From assembly GCF_900108245.1 (NCBI RefSeq), contig NZ_FNUY01000004.1:372001-436000 (forward strand): 64,000 nucleotides of DNA, written 5' to 3'. Each line of letters starts with the position of its first letter. The first letter of the stretch is position 1. The notes below the pieces were generated by a model, which searched no databases, was not told the DNA's origin, and saw only the letters and a list, made by a program, of their open reading frames with translations. Below, one piece after another: positions 18,696 to 26,828 of the stretch. The stretch comes from Allobosea lathyri. GTDB lineage: Bacteria; Pseudomonadota; Alphaproteobacteria; Rhizobiales; Beijerinckiaceae. A program made the translations under genes and the position numbers.

Positions 18696-19640
18696 ATGCT
18701 TTTGAAAATTGGCACGCGGCGCAGCCCTTTGGCCATGGCGCAGACCAATTACATCATGGGTCTGATCAAGGCGAAGCACCCGCAGACCGAGTTCTCACTG
18801 CATCCGATCGCCACGGTCGCGGATCGCGACCGGGTCTCCGAATTCCATCAGTTCGGCATGATCGGGGTGTTCTCGACCGAGCATGAAGAGCAGCTGATTT
18901 CCGGCGAGGCCGACATCATCGTCCATTCGCTGAAGGATCTGCCGACGACCTTGCGCGACGGGCTGGTTCTTGCGGCCGTGCCCGAGCGCGCCGATCCGCG
19001 CGACGGCCTGTGCGGCTCGACCCTGGCCGATCTCAAGCCGGGTGCTCGCGTCGGCACGGGATCGCTGCGGCGCCGCGCCCAGATCAAGCATCTGCGCCCC
19101 GATGTCGAAGTCGTGCCGATCAGGGGCAATGTCGGGCCGCGACTGGCGAAGATCGATGGCGAGGATGGGCTCGACGCCGTCATCCTCGCTCAGGCCGGTC
19201 TGCAACGCCTGGGTCTGGAGCGGGCGACGTCAGAACTGCTCGATCCGCATGTTTTCCCCTACGCGGTCGGACAGGGTGCACTCGGCGTCGAGGCACGCGC
19301 CGCAGACGCCGAAATCCTGGCGCTCCTCAAGGACATTGAGGATCCCAGGGCGCGTGCGGAAGTCGATTGCGAGCGGGCCATGCTGCATTCGCTCGGCGCC
19401 GGCTGCAGCCTGCCGGTCGGCGCCTCCACCAGCTGGGACGGCGACCAATTGACGCTGAGGGCGCAGATCACCTCGCTCGATGGCCAGAAATGCATCGTGG
19501 CGAGCGAAACAGCACCCTCCACCCAGGCGGTCGAGCTCGGACTTGCCACCGCCGATGTGCTGCGCAAGCGGGGCGGCGTCGAAATCCTCGAATCATCCTA
19601 TCGAAGCTTCGGCGGCCATTTCAAATTCATCGGCGCCTGA
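18696..19640 (+). CDS. hemC: Hydroxymethylbilane synthase (porphobilinogen deaminase), divergent
   Basis: A 314-residue enzyme that polymerises four porphobilinogens in heme synthesis. Functional residues are present: the KD pair in VHSLKDLPTT, GTGSLRRRAQI, IRGNVGPRL, and the dipyrromethane-cofactor Cys in LGAGCSLPVGA. It departs from the usual alphaproteobacterial form: TRRSPLAMAQ instead of TRGSPLALAQ, and EFHQFGMIGVFSTEHEEQL where GGKGLFTKE is expected. The start at 18696 follows AGGTGAAG. hemD is not adjacent, so a second, canonical hemC elsewhere is possible. It stands alone between rppH and a convergent transaminase. Confidence 0.85.
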   Translation: MLLKIGTRRSPLAMAQTNYIMGLIKAKHPQTEFSLHPIATVADRDRVSEFHQFGMIGVFSTEHEEQLISGEADIIVHSLKDLPTTLRDGLVLAAVPERADPRDGLCGSTLADLKPGARVGTGSLRRRAQIKHLRPDVEVVPIRGNVGPRLAKIDGEDGLDAVILAQAGLQRLGLERATSELLDPHVFPYAVGQGALGVEARAADAEILALLKDIEDPRARAEVDCERAMLHSLGAGCSLPVGASTSWDGDQLTLRAQITSLDGQKCIVASETAPSTQAVELGLATADVLRKRGGVEILESSYRSFGGHFKFIGA

Positions 19641-19826
19641 CCCGTCCGCTCGACATCGCCGACCTGTAGATCTCGCCTTCTCCATCGAATGAAGGATGTT
19701 CGTCGCCGACGAACTCCCCATTCTCAGGATCGCGCGCTGCATGCTCGCGCGCATCACCTGCCGCCCCGGCCACTTCCCTCCCAAAGGCGATCGGGGCGGC
19801 AATTTTCCTCGGGCAACCTCCGCGGA

Positions 19827-21158
19827 TCAGTCGATCCGCGAGAGCGCCATCTCGATCGACGCAAAAATCGTTTCGATCTCCTCGGGCGAGATGATCAGCG
19901 GCGGCGAGAGCACGATCGTGTCGCCGGAACTGCGCACCAGCACGTCGCTCTCATGACAAAGCCGCGCGCAGGCCGAGCCACGCGCACCGGCCGCGCCTGC
20001 GCGCGGGTCGAGATCGATGGCGCAGAGCAAGCCGGCGGTGCGGATATCCAGGACATGCGGATGGCCCTTCAGCGCATGCGCGCGCGACTCCCAGAACGGC
20101 AGAAGGGAGCCGAGATGTCCGAGCAGATTGTCTTCAGCGAAGACATCGAGCATCGCGAGCCCAGCGGCGCAGGCCAACGGATGGGCCGAATAGGTATAGC
20201 CGTGGAAGAGTTCGATCGCTTCGGGCGGGCCGTTCATGAAGGCGTCGAAGACATGGCCCGCGACGAGCACGCCGCCCATCGGCACGGCGCCGTTCGTCAT
20301 GCCCTTGGCGCAGCTCATCAGATCGGGGGTTACGCCATAGGCCTGCGCCGCGAAGGGCGTGCCCAGCCGGCCGAAGCCGGTGATGACCTCGTCGAAGATC
20401 AGCAGGATGCCGTGCTTGTCGCAGAAGGCACGCAGCCGCTCGAGATAACCGCGCGGCGGCGGATAGACCCCGCCCGATCCGGTGACGGGCTCGACGATCA
20501 CCGCCGCGATCGTCGCCGGATCATGCACCAGTAACAGTGCTTCCAGCCCGTCGACGATACCGGCGCCGGCTTCTGGCTGGCCCTGCGAAAACGCCATGGT
20601 CGCGCGGTCATAAGGCAGCGGCAGATGGGCGGTGTCCGGCAGAAGCGGCCCGAAGCCGATCTTGTGCCGGCCAATGCCTGCGACGGACAATCCACCGAAG
20701 CCCATGCCATGATAGCCCTTGGCCCGGCCGATCAGCTTGGTCCGGCCAGCATCGCCGCGGGCGTGATGGTAGGCACGCGCGATCTTCAACGCGGTATCGA
20801 CGGCTTCCGAGCCAGAATTGACGAAGAAGACGTGGTCGATGCCCTCCGGCGCGAAATCGCAGAGACGCGTCGCGTATGCCTGCGCGGCCGGGTGGCTCAT
20901 CTTGAAGGAGGACACGAAATCGAGCCGTCCCGCAGCTTCGCGGATCGCCTCGACGACGCGCGGCTGCCCATGCCCGGCATTGACGCACCAGAGCCCCGCC
21001 ATGCCGTCCAGAACGCGATGCCCCTCCGGCGTGATGTAGTGCATGCCCTCGGCGCGGTCGAACAGCATTGGTTCGCGCTGAAAACTGCGCATCGGCGTGA
21101 ACGGCATCCAGAAAGCATCACGCTGATTGGCCAGATGGGGCGAAACGGGGGCGTTCAT
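19827..21158 (-). CDS. Class III aminotransferase, omega-amino acid/beta-alanine:pyruvate type
   Basis: A 443-residue fold-type I PLP enzyme. Markers are WMPFTPMRSFQREPMLFDRA and GLWCVNAGHGQP near the N-terminus, FFVNSGSEAVDTALK, LIFDEVITGFGRLG and the PLP lysine in SCAKGMTNGAVPMGG. These match beta-alanine--pyruvate transaminases, which move a terminal amino group to pyruvate. It is transcribed away from the hemC side, downstream of a GntR gene on the same strand. In context it could recycle an amine released by the nearby hydrolases. Exact substrate uncertain. Confidence 0.87.
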   Translation of the reverse strand: MNAPVSPHLANQRDAFWMPFTPMRSFQREPMLFDRAEGMHYITPEGHRVLDGMAGLWCVNAGHGQPRVVEAIREAAGRLDFVSSFKMSHPAAQAYATRLCDFAPEGIDHVFFVNSGSEAVDTALKIARAYHHARGDAGRTKLIGRAKGYHGMGFGGLSVAGIGRHKIGFGPLLPDTAHLPLPYDRATMAFSQGQPEAGAGIVDGLEALLLVHDPATIAAVIVEPVTGSGGVYPPPRGYLERLRAFCDKHGILLIFDEVITGFGRLGTPFAAQAYGVTPDLMSCAKGMTNGAVPMGGVLVAGHVFDAFMNGPPEAIELFHGYTYSAHPLACAAGLAMLDVFAEDNLLGHLGSLLPFWESRAHALKGHPHVLDIRTAGLLCAIDLDPRAGAAGARGSACARLCHESDVLVRSSGDTIVLSPPLIISPEEIETIFASIEMALSRID

Positions 21159-21259
21159 GGCGGCTCCTATGGGCGGCTCTGCCTCCGCAGGGATGGCCGC
21201 GCATGAGAGCGGCCTCGCCCGCGCGGCGAGATGACGAGCAAACTATGTGTTTATTGAAT

Positions 21260-21282
21260 AAAAAAGACAACCGGCTCGCCGG
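21260..21282 (-). terminator. Rho-independent terminator after the GntR gene
   Basis: On the minus strand, six bases after the GntR stop, CCGGC and GCCGG arms (21271-21282) form a short GC hairpin followed, after five bases, by six T residues (21265-21260). It separates the regulator from the downstream transaminase gene. Confidence 0.5.
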
Positions 21283-21288
21283 CCGATG

Positions 21289-22167
21289 TCAGATCCGGCT
21301 ATCCCCATGCCGCAGCACGCTCGCGCGCAGAAGATGGCTGCGCATCAGGGCCGAGGCGATCTCATGCTCGCCGCTCTGCAGGTAATCCAGAATCTGCATA
21401 TGCTCCCGGCAATTCACCTGCACCCGCTCGAATCCAAAGACCCAATCGTAGTTCGAAAGCCGCCGCAGCTGGTTCTGGCGCCTGATCGCAGAATGAATGA
21501 AGCGGTTGCCCGATGCCGCCGCGAGCCCCTCATGAAAATCGGCATTCATTTCATAAAGCGCGATGCTCGCCGCCTCATGCCAGGGCCGCGCCAGCATATC
21601 GGCATGCCGGCCACGCATCTCGTCGACCCAGGCCCGCTCCAGTTGGAAACCTGGCTCAAGCAGCGCCGCCGGTTCGATCAGCAGGCGAAAGCGGTAGCGT
21701 TCATCATGAACCCGTGGATCGCGCGGCTCCTGCAGAAAGCGCCAGCCATAGCCGGGCTTGCGCTCGACCATGTCGAGATCTGCGAAGCGAGCCAGCAGCC
21801 GCTGCACCTCCGGCCGGCCGATTTCATAGCGCCGCATCATCTCCAGCTCGGAAATATCGTCGCGCAGGACGCCGGCCTCGCGGTCACGCGCGATCCTGAC
21901 CATGGCGAGCTCGGCGCCATCCGGCAGCGCGCCGTTTCCGGCCGGCGGAGTCGCGGCCAGAAGTTCGACGCCCTTATTGGCATGACGCCGCACCAGCCCC
22001 TGCTCGGCCAGATAGGCCAGCGCCGCCCGAACCGGCGTGCGCGACACATTCAGGCGCCGCGCGGTGCTGTTTTCGTTCAGCCAGTCGCCGGCACCGAGAC
22101 CGTCCTCGCGCACCATCTGGAGGATCTGCTCGGCGATGTCCTGCTGCAGCCGTGTCGGCGTCGCCAT
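21289..22167 (-). CDS. GntR-family regulator with tandem winged helices and FCD-like domain
   Basis: A 292-residue regulator. A standard GntR winged helix (about 8-70, LNENSTARRLNVSRTPVRAALAYLAEQGLV) is followed by a second winged-helix-like segment (about 100-145, ISELEMMRRYEIGRPEVQRLLARFADLDMVERKPGYG) and an all-helical effector domain (about 150-285). It is divergent from the C45 hydrolase gene with an 85-bp shared promoter region, so it probably regulates that gene, and perhaps the transporter. Ligand unknown. The doubled DNA-binding region is not usual for the FadR subfamily. Confidence 0.83.
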   Translation of the reverse strand: MATPTRLQQDIAEQILQMVREDGLGAGDWLNENSTARRLNVSRTPVRAALAYLAEQGLVRRHANKGVELLAATPPAGNGALPDGAELAMVRIARDREAGVLRDDISELEMMRRYEIGRPEVQRLLARFADLDMVERKPGYGWRFLQEPRDPRVHDERYRFRLLIEPAALLEPGFQLERAWVDEMRGRHADMLARPWHEAASIALYEMNADFHEGLAAASGNRFIHSAIRRQNQLRRLSNYDWVFGFERVQVNCREHMQILDYLQSGEHEIASALMRSHLLRASVLRHGDSRI

Positions 22168-22176
22168 GAAAAGGCC

Positions 22177-22196
22177 CTTGATTGTCTTAATTCAAG
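22177..22196. promoter_or_regulatory. Candidate GntR operator between regulator and C45 hydrolase gene
   Basis: CTTGA and TCAAG arms are separated by ten bases in the short AT-rich region between divergent start codons. Position and symmetry suit an operator for the adjacent regulator, but the arms are short. Confidence 0.3.
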
Positions 22197-22252
22197 ATGA
22201 AATACATTAGCGCGAAAAAATTCGCCAGACCAGCATCAAAGAGGTCCGCTCC

Positions 22253-23395
22253 ATGGTCCAGCCCTGTCCTTTCGTCGATGTATCGGGCACGCCCTATGAG
22301 CGTGGCCGGCAGCACGGCCTCGCCGTGCCCCAGCGCGTCAAGCGCAGCATCGAGCTTTATGGCGGCCAGCTCAATGAACTCGGCTTCGACGCGGCCGCGA
22401 AATCGGCGCTGATCGCCGAATTCGCCGGAGAGATCGAAGCTTTCGGCGCGCATTATGTCGAGGAGATGCGCGGTATCGCCGATGGCGCCGGCGTCGCGCT
22501 CGAAGACATCGTGATGGTCAATGCCCGCACCGAGGTCATGGCCAAGGCGCGGCTCCAGACAAACAAGCCGGTCGAAGCCGAGGAAGAACTCGACGACGGC
22601 TGCACCGGCGCGGTCATCCTGCCCGAGCGCAGCGCTACGGGCGAGCTGATCCACGGCCAGAACTGGGACTGGAAGGCCGAATGCGCGGAGACCGCGATCG
22701 TGCTGCGCGTGCGGCGCGACGACGGGCCGGATTTCCTGACCTTCGTCGAGGCCGGCGGCCTCGCCCGCTGCGGCATGAATGCCGCCGGCGTCTGCATCAC
22801 CGCCAATTACCTCGAATCCGAACGCGACTTCAGCCAGACCGGCGTCCCGCTCGCGCTGATCCGGCGCAAGGTGCTCGAGCAGGAGCATCTCGCCTTCGCG
22901 ATCAAGGCCGTGGCGACGACACCCAAATCCTGCTCGAACAACATGATGCTCTCGACGGTGAAGGGCTTCGCCATCGATTTCGAATGCGCGCCTGACGAAG
23001 CCTTCCCGATCTACCCGTCCGAGGGACTGATCGTGCATGCCAATCACTGGGTCAGCCCGATCGCGCTGACCAAGCTCCGCGAGACCGGCACGCCGCGCGT
23101 TCCCGAAAGCTTCTACCGCGACTGGCGCGTCCGCAAGCTCCTGGACGAAGCCGGTGGCAAGCTCACCGTCGACGATCTCAAGCAAGCCTTCTTCGACGAT
23201 TTCCTAACGCCTTATTCGGTCTGCCGCCCGCCGCGCCTCAACGACACCGGCAATCTCTCGGCGACCGTCGCGATGGTGATCATGCAGCCGGCCAAGGGCA
23301 TCATGGAAGTTGCCCCGTTGCCGGCACTGAACCGCACCTTCACGCGCTACAGCCTGACTGAAGACCCGGTGCTGCTGGCGCAAGCCGCCGAGTGA
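22253..23395 (+). CDS. C45-family autoproteolytic acyltransferase/hydrolase (Ntn fold)
   Basis: A 380-residue protein of the acyl-CoA:6-aminopenicillanate acyltransferase family. These enzymes cleave themselves before a nucleophilic Cys; Cys117 in DDGCTGAV is the likely one. Supporting segments are GTPYERGRQHG near the N-terminus, HGQNWDW (about 139-145), GGLARCGMNAAGVCITAN and HANHW. Family members hydrolyse or form amide bonds between acyl groups and amines. There is no signal peptide, so it acts in the cytoplasm on imported substrate. It is followed 110 bp later by a binding-protein gene in the same direction. Confidence 0.82.
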   Translation: MVQPCPFVDVSGTPYERGRQHGLAVPQRVKRSIELYGGQLNELGFDAAAKSALIAEFAGEIEAFGAHYVEEMRGIADGAGVALEDIVMVNARTEVMAKARLQTNKPVEAEEELDDGCTGAVILPERSATGELIHGQNWDWKAECAETAIVLRVRRDDGPDFLTFVEAGGLARCGMNAAGVCITANYLESERDFSQTGVPLALIRRKVLEQEHLAFAIKAVATTPKSCSNNMMLSTVKGFAIDFECAPDEAFPIYPSEGLIVHANHWVSPIALTKLRETGTPRVPESFYRDWRVRKLLDEAGGKLTVDDLKQAFFDDFLTPYSVCRPPRLNDTGNLSATVAMVIMQPAKGIMEVAPLPALNRTFTRYSLTEDPVLLAQAAE

Positions 23396-23445
23396 CGAAA
23401 AGACCTTAGCCCTCAGGGGCAGGCCCCGGCCTTCAGCGCCGGTTC

Positions 23446-23474
23446 CGGGAGCGGAGACGATTCCCCCGCTCCCG
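23446..23474 (+). other. Intergenic RNA hairpin upstream of binding-protein gene
   Basis: Nine-base arms CGGGAGCGG and CCGCTCCCG flank an 11-base loop, 35 bp before the start of the binding-protein gene. Hairpins at such positions can protect the downstream message and raise binding-protein levels relative to neighbours. No T-tract follows, so it is unlikely to terminate efficiently. Confidence 0.4.
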
Positions 23475-23509
23475 AGCACAGCCAGACCAAAGAAAAACAG
23501 GGGAACGTG

Positions 23510-25093
23510 ATGGCTCGCAGAAATTTCGTATCAGGCTGGTCCGCGCCACGCCTTGCCGCTGCAACCGGCATGCTGGCAGTGGCGCTCATGGCCGCAACGC
23601 CCGGCCATGCCACCACCGCGCGGGTGCATCTGAATGCCGACATCCGCAGCATCAATCCGGGCGTCAATCGCGACGACAATACCGACGCCGTGGTCCTGCA
23701 CATGGTCGAGGGGCTCGTCGCCTATGGCGAGGATTCGCAGGTCAGGCCGCTGCTGGCCGAAAAGGTCGCGATCTCCGATGACGGGCTGACCTACACCTTC
23801 ACTTTGCGCAAGGGCGTCAAGTTCCACAACGGCGCCGAATTGACCTCGGCCGACGTGGTCTGGAGCTGGAACCGCTATATGGATCCGAAGACGGACTGGC
23901 GCTGCCTGTCCGAGTTCGACGGACGTGGTCGGGTCAAGGTCGAGGCTGTGACCGCGCCCGACCCCTCGACCGTCGTCTTCAAACTCGACAAACCGAGTTC
24001 GCTTTTCCTCGCCAGCATCGCCCGCACGGACTGCGCGATGACCGCGATCCTGCACAAGGATTCGATCAAGGCCGATGGCAGCTTCGACAAGCCGATCGGC
24101 ACCGGCCCGTTCCGCTTCGCCGAGTGGCGCCGCAGCGAATACATCCGTCTGAGCCGATATGAAGGCTATTCCAGCCTGCCCGGCCCCGTCGACGGCTATA
24201 CCGGCGGCAAGCGCCCGCTGGTCGACGAAGTCCGCTTCATGATCATTCCCGACAGCTCGACCGCCAGGGCGGCGCTGCTGCGCGGCGATATCGACATCAT
24301 CCCCGACATCGCCAATGCCGACGTCCGCGAACTCAAGACCAACTCCAAGGTCGAACTCTCGGTCGTCTCGAATATGGGCCTGGTCGGCATCCTCCTGCAG
24401 ACCCGCGATCCCCTGCTGAAGAACGTCAAGCTGCGCCAGGCCATAGCTGCCGCGCTCGACACGGAGGAAATCGTTGCCTCGGTCACGGACGGCCTCGGCA
24501 AGCCCAATAATTCGATCGTGCCGGCCATGTCGACCTACTACACGCCCGTCCAGGCGAAGGGCTATCGCTTCGACAAGGCTGCCGCCAAGAAGCTGCTGGC
24601 GGAGGCCGGCTACAAGGGCGAGCCGCTCGTCATGCTCGCCAACAAGCGCTATCCGCAAAGCTTCGATTCCGCGGTGATTGCCCAGCAGATGCTGCAGAAC
24701 GCCGGCATCAACGCGACGATCGAGGTGCTGGAATGGGCGACGCAGCTCGACCGCTATTCCAAGGGCAATTACCAGCTCCAGGCCTTCCCCTACTCGGCAA
24801 GGCTCGACCCGGCGCTCAGCTTTGAATCGGTCACCGGCCCCAAGGAGACCCAGCCGCGCAAGGTCTGGGACAATCCCGAGGCACAGGCCCTGCTCGACAA
24901 GTCGATGGTGGTTTCCGACAAGGCCGAGCGGCAGGCGATCTTCGACGAGCTTCACAAGCGCTTCATCGACGAGGTGCCGATGGTGATGCTCTATAACGGC
25001 CTCGACGCCGGCGTGTATGCCAAGCGGGTCAAGGGCTACAAATCCTCGATCCTGTCGAAGCCCAGGCTCTGGGAAGTCAGCATCGCCGAGTGA
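23510..25093 (+). CDS. Oligopeptide-type ABC transporter substrate-binding protein (SBP_bac_5), paralogue 1
   Basis: A 527-residue exported protein with a signal peptide (about 1-35, cleavage after GHA). Mature residues follow the cluster C binding-protein plan: PLLAEKVAISDDGLTYTFTLRKG, KFHNGAELTSADVVWSWNRY, IGTGPFRFAEW and the C-terminal VPMVMLYNG. It is strikingly similar to the second binding protein at 26829, for instance a shared ADIRSINPGVNRDDNTD near the N-terminus, indicating tandem duplication. Permease genes occur only after the second copy. GTG at 23507 precedes the preferred ATG at 23510, which follows AGGGGA. Confidence 0.92.
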   Translation: MARRNFVSGWSAPRLAAATGMLAVALMAATPGHATTARVHLNADIRSINPGVNRDDNTDAVVLHMVEGLVAYGEDSQVRPLLAEKVAISDDGLTYTFTLRKGVKFHNGAELTSADVVWSWNRYMDPKTDWRCLSEFDGRGRVKVEAVTAPDPSTVVFKLDKPSSLFLASIARTDCAMTAILHKDSIKADGSFDKPIGTGPFRFAEWRRSEYIRLSRYEGYSSLPGPVDGYTGGKRPLVDEVRFMIIPDSSTARAALLRGDIDIIPDIANADVRELKTNSKVELSVVSNMGLVGILLQTRDPLLKNVKLRQAIAAALDTEEIVASVTDGLGKPNNSIVPAMSTYYTPVQAKGYRFDKAAAKKLLAEAGYKGEPLVMLANKRYPQSFDSAVIAQQMLQNAGINATIEVLEWATQLDRYSKGNYQLQAFPYSARLDPALSFESVTGPKETQPRKVWDNPEAQALLDKSMVVSDKAERQAIFDELHKRFIDEVPMVMLYNGLDAGVYAKRVKGYKSSILSKPRLWEVSIAE

Positions 25094-25099
25094 GCGCCC

Positions 25100-25720
25100 T
25101 CAGAGACCGTCCTTGATGATGTGGCTCGCGATCAGCCGGGTGAGGCCGGCTGTATCGCGAACCTCCAGCGCCGCGATCATCGCGATGTGGTCCCGGTCAC
25201 TCTGGAGCAGCGATTCATGCGAGCTCCAGACCGTCACTGCCGAGCCGCGCGACCGGTCGCGCAGCGACCAGATCATCTCCTCCAGCACCGGATTGCCGCA
25301 AAGGCTGTAGAACACATGGTGGAATTCGCCGTTGATCTGGCTCTGCTCCATATGCGTGCCGGCGCTGACGGCAGCGCCGAAGCGGGCCGCCAGTTCCTTC
25401 AGTTTGGCGATCGTCGCCTCGTCCATTCGCGCGACGATTTCGGCAACCGCCGCCGTTTCCAGGATCACGCGCGTCTCGCGAATAGCCCGATAGGTCTCGG
25501 TGTCGAGCTGGGCGACGCGGTAGCCGCGATTGGGCACATGCTCGATCGTCTTGCGGACCGCCAATTCGTCGAGCGCGCTACGCACATCGAAGCGGGTCGC
25601 GTTGAACTTCTCTTCGAGGTCGATCTGCCGCAGCCACTCGCCGGGCCGATAGGCGCGCATATGGATGGCTTCGGCGATTTCGCCGGCAAGGGCGCGTTTT
25701 TCTTTCCGGCGGGCTTTCAT
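25100..25720 (-). CDS. GntR-family transcriptional regulator (FCD-type)
   Basis: A 206-residue regulator with an N-terminal winged helix (about 8-70, YRPGEWLRQIDLEEKFNATRFDVRSALDELAV) and a helical FCD domain (about 78-200) whose metal/ligand residues include HHVFYSLCGN. It is convergent with the first binding-protein gene, six bases apart, and divergent from the alpha/beta hydrolase gene. An 18-bp perfect palindrome sits in the divergent gap, probably its operator. The effector is likely a small carboxylate, as for other FCD proteins. Confidence 0.87.
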   Translation of the reverse strand: MKARRKEKRALAGEIAEAIHMRAYRPGEWLRQIDLEEKFNATRFDVRSALDELAVRKTIEHVPNRGYRVAQLDTETYRAIRETRVILETAAVAEIVARMDEATIAKLKELAARFGAAVSAGTHMEQSQINGEFHHVFYSLCGNPVLEEMIWSLRDRSRGSAVTVWSSHESLLQSDRDHIAMIAALEVRDTAGLTRLIASHIIKDGL

Positions 25721-25731
25721 CGGGCCTCTCT

Positions 25732-25781
25732 AGAGCATGGCACCGAAAAACGGGAACCGGTTTTCGGACAACACCATGCTT
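25732..25781. repeat. Short interspersed palindromic repeat (family C)
   Basis: A 50-bp palindrome opening AGAGCATGG and ending CCATGCTT, with an inner GAACCGGTTTTCGG core. Elements of this form are very common between genes in Rhizobiales. It lies in the 5' region of the GntR gene and may form an RNA hairpin. Confidence 0.65.
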
Positions 25782-25853
25782 GAACGTTTGGATGGATGAC
25801 GGATTCGAAAACCTGGGCATCTGCCTGTTGCAGGGCCCATAATAACATGCAAC

Positions 25854-25871
25854 ATAATTGGCGCCAATTAT
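25854..25871. promoter_or_regulatory. Perfect 18-bp palindrome, probable GntR operator
   Basis: ATAATTGGCGCCAATTAT is a perfect dyad, 22 bp before the hydrolase start codon and within the divergent gap shared with a GntR gene. A half-site CGCCAAT recurs at 25874-25880. A dimeric repressor bound here would block hydrolase and probably downstream transporter transcription. Confidence 0.55.
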
Positions 25872-25892
25872 ACCGCCAATAGGATCTACACG

Positions 25893-26780
25893 ATGACCGC
25901 TCCCGCCGCTGTGAACCCGAAGCCGGAAGATGAGGCCGCCGCCCGCGGCAAGGCGCTCTATGATCTCGGCCCGACGCCGGTGATCGCCTGCCGTCAGGAT
26001 CCGCGCTTCAGCTATTGCCTCTATGCGCCGTCGACGCTTGCAGAACGCGGCGAGCCGCCCGAGCTTGTCGTCGCCATGCATGGCACCGGCCGCGGCTTCA
26101 CCGGATATCGCGACGCCTTCGCCGAGTTCGGCCGCTGGAACAATTGCATCATCCTCGCCCCGCTATTCCCGATCGGCGTGCTCGGCGACGATAATCGCGA
26201 TGGCTTCAAATACATGCGCGAAGGCAACATCCGTTATGACCAGGTGCTGCTCGCCATGGTCGAGGAGGTCGCGCAGCGCTATCGCGCGAAATTCGATCGC
26301 TTCGGTCTGTTCGGCTATTCCGGCGGCGGTCATTTCACGCACCGTTTCCTGATGCTGCAGCCGCAAAGGCTCTGGGCGGCATCGATCGGCGCGCCGGGTT
26401 CGGTAACGCTGCTCGATCCAACGCGCGACTGGTGGGTCGGCACCCGCAACATGGCCGAACTATTCGGCACTGCTCCCGATCTCGAGGCGATGCGTCAGGT
26501 TCCCGTGCAGATGATCGTCGGCGCGGCCGATCTCGAAACCTGGGAAATCACCCACCAGCCGGGCGGCCGCAACTGGATGCCGGACGCCAACCACGCCGGC
26601 GCGACCCGCCCCGAGCGGCTGGCCAGCCTGCGCAAATCCTTCGAGGCCGCGGGGGTCTCTGTGCAGTTCGATCTCGTGCCGAACATGGCGCATGACGGCC
26701 TGAGAGCCGTCCCGCGCGTGCAGGACTTTTTCGCAGACATTCTGGCTCGTCGCCGCCGTGGCGGCGTCAAGGCGGCCTGA
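25893..26780 (+). CDS. Alpha/beta hydrolase, PHB-depolymerase-like esterase
   Basis: A 295-residue hydrolase without a signal peptide. The nucleophile elbow is FGYSGGGHF with Ser143; an oxyanion-type segment VVAMHGTGRGFTGYR lies at about 59-73 and a plausible catalytic His in PNMAHDGLR near residue 264. These features fit polyhydroxybutyrate-depolymerase/feruloyl-esterase-like enzymes. It is the first gene of a unit leading into a binding protein, two permeases and a fused ATPase, so it may act on the imported compound. Substrate unknown. Confidence 0.82.
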   Translation: MTAPAAVNPKPEDEAAARGKALYDLGPTPVIACRQDPRFSYCLYAPSTLAERGEPPELVVAMHGTGRGFTGYRDAFAEFGRWNNCIILAPLFPIGVLGDDNRDGFKYMREGNIRYDQVLLAMVEEVAQRYRAKFDRFGLFGYSGGGHFTHRFLMLQPQRLWAASIGAPGSVTLLDPTRDWWVGTRNMAELFGTAPDLEAMRQVPVQMIVGAADLETWEITHQPGGRNWMPDANHAGATRPERLASLRKSFEAAGVSVQFDLVPNMAHDGLRAVPRVQDFFADILARRRRGGVKAA

Positions 26781-26828
26781 GATCGCCGCCGACCGGATCA
26801 AGAACACAACGATAACAGGGGAATCGCT

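Noticed and set aside
19641..19826. A gene in the hemC-transaminase gap
   Set aside because: The frames present are basic, short and without a ribosome site; the gap simply separates convergent genes.
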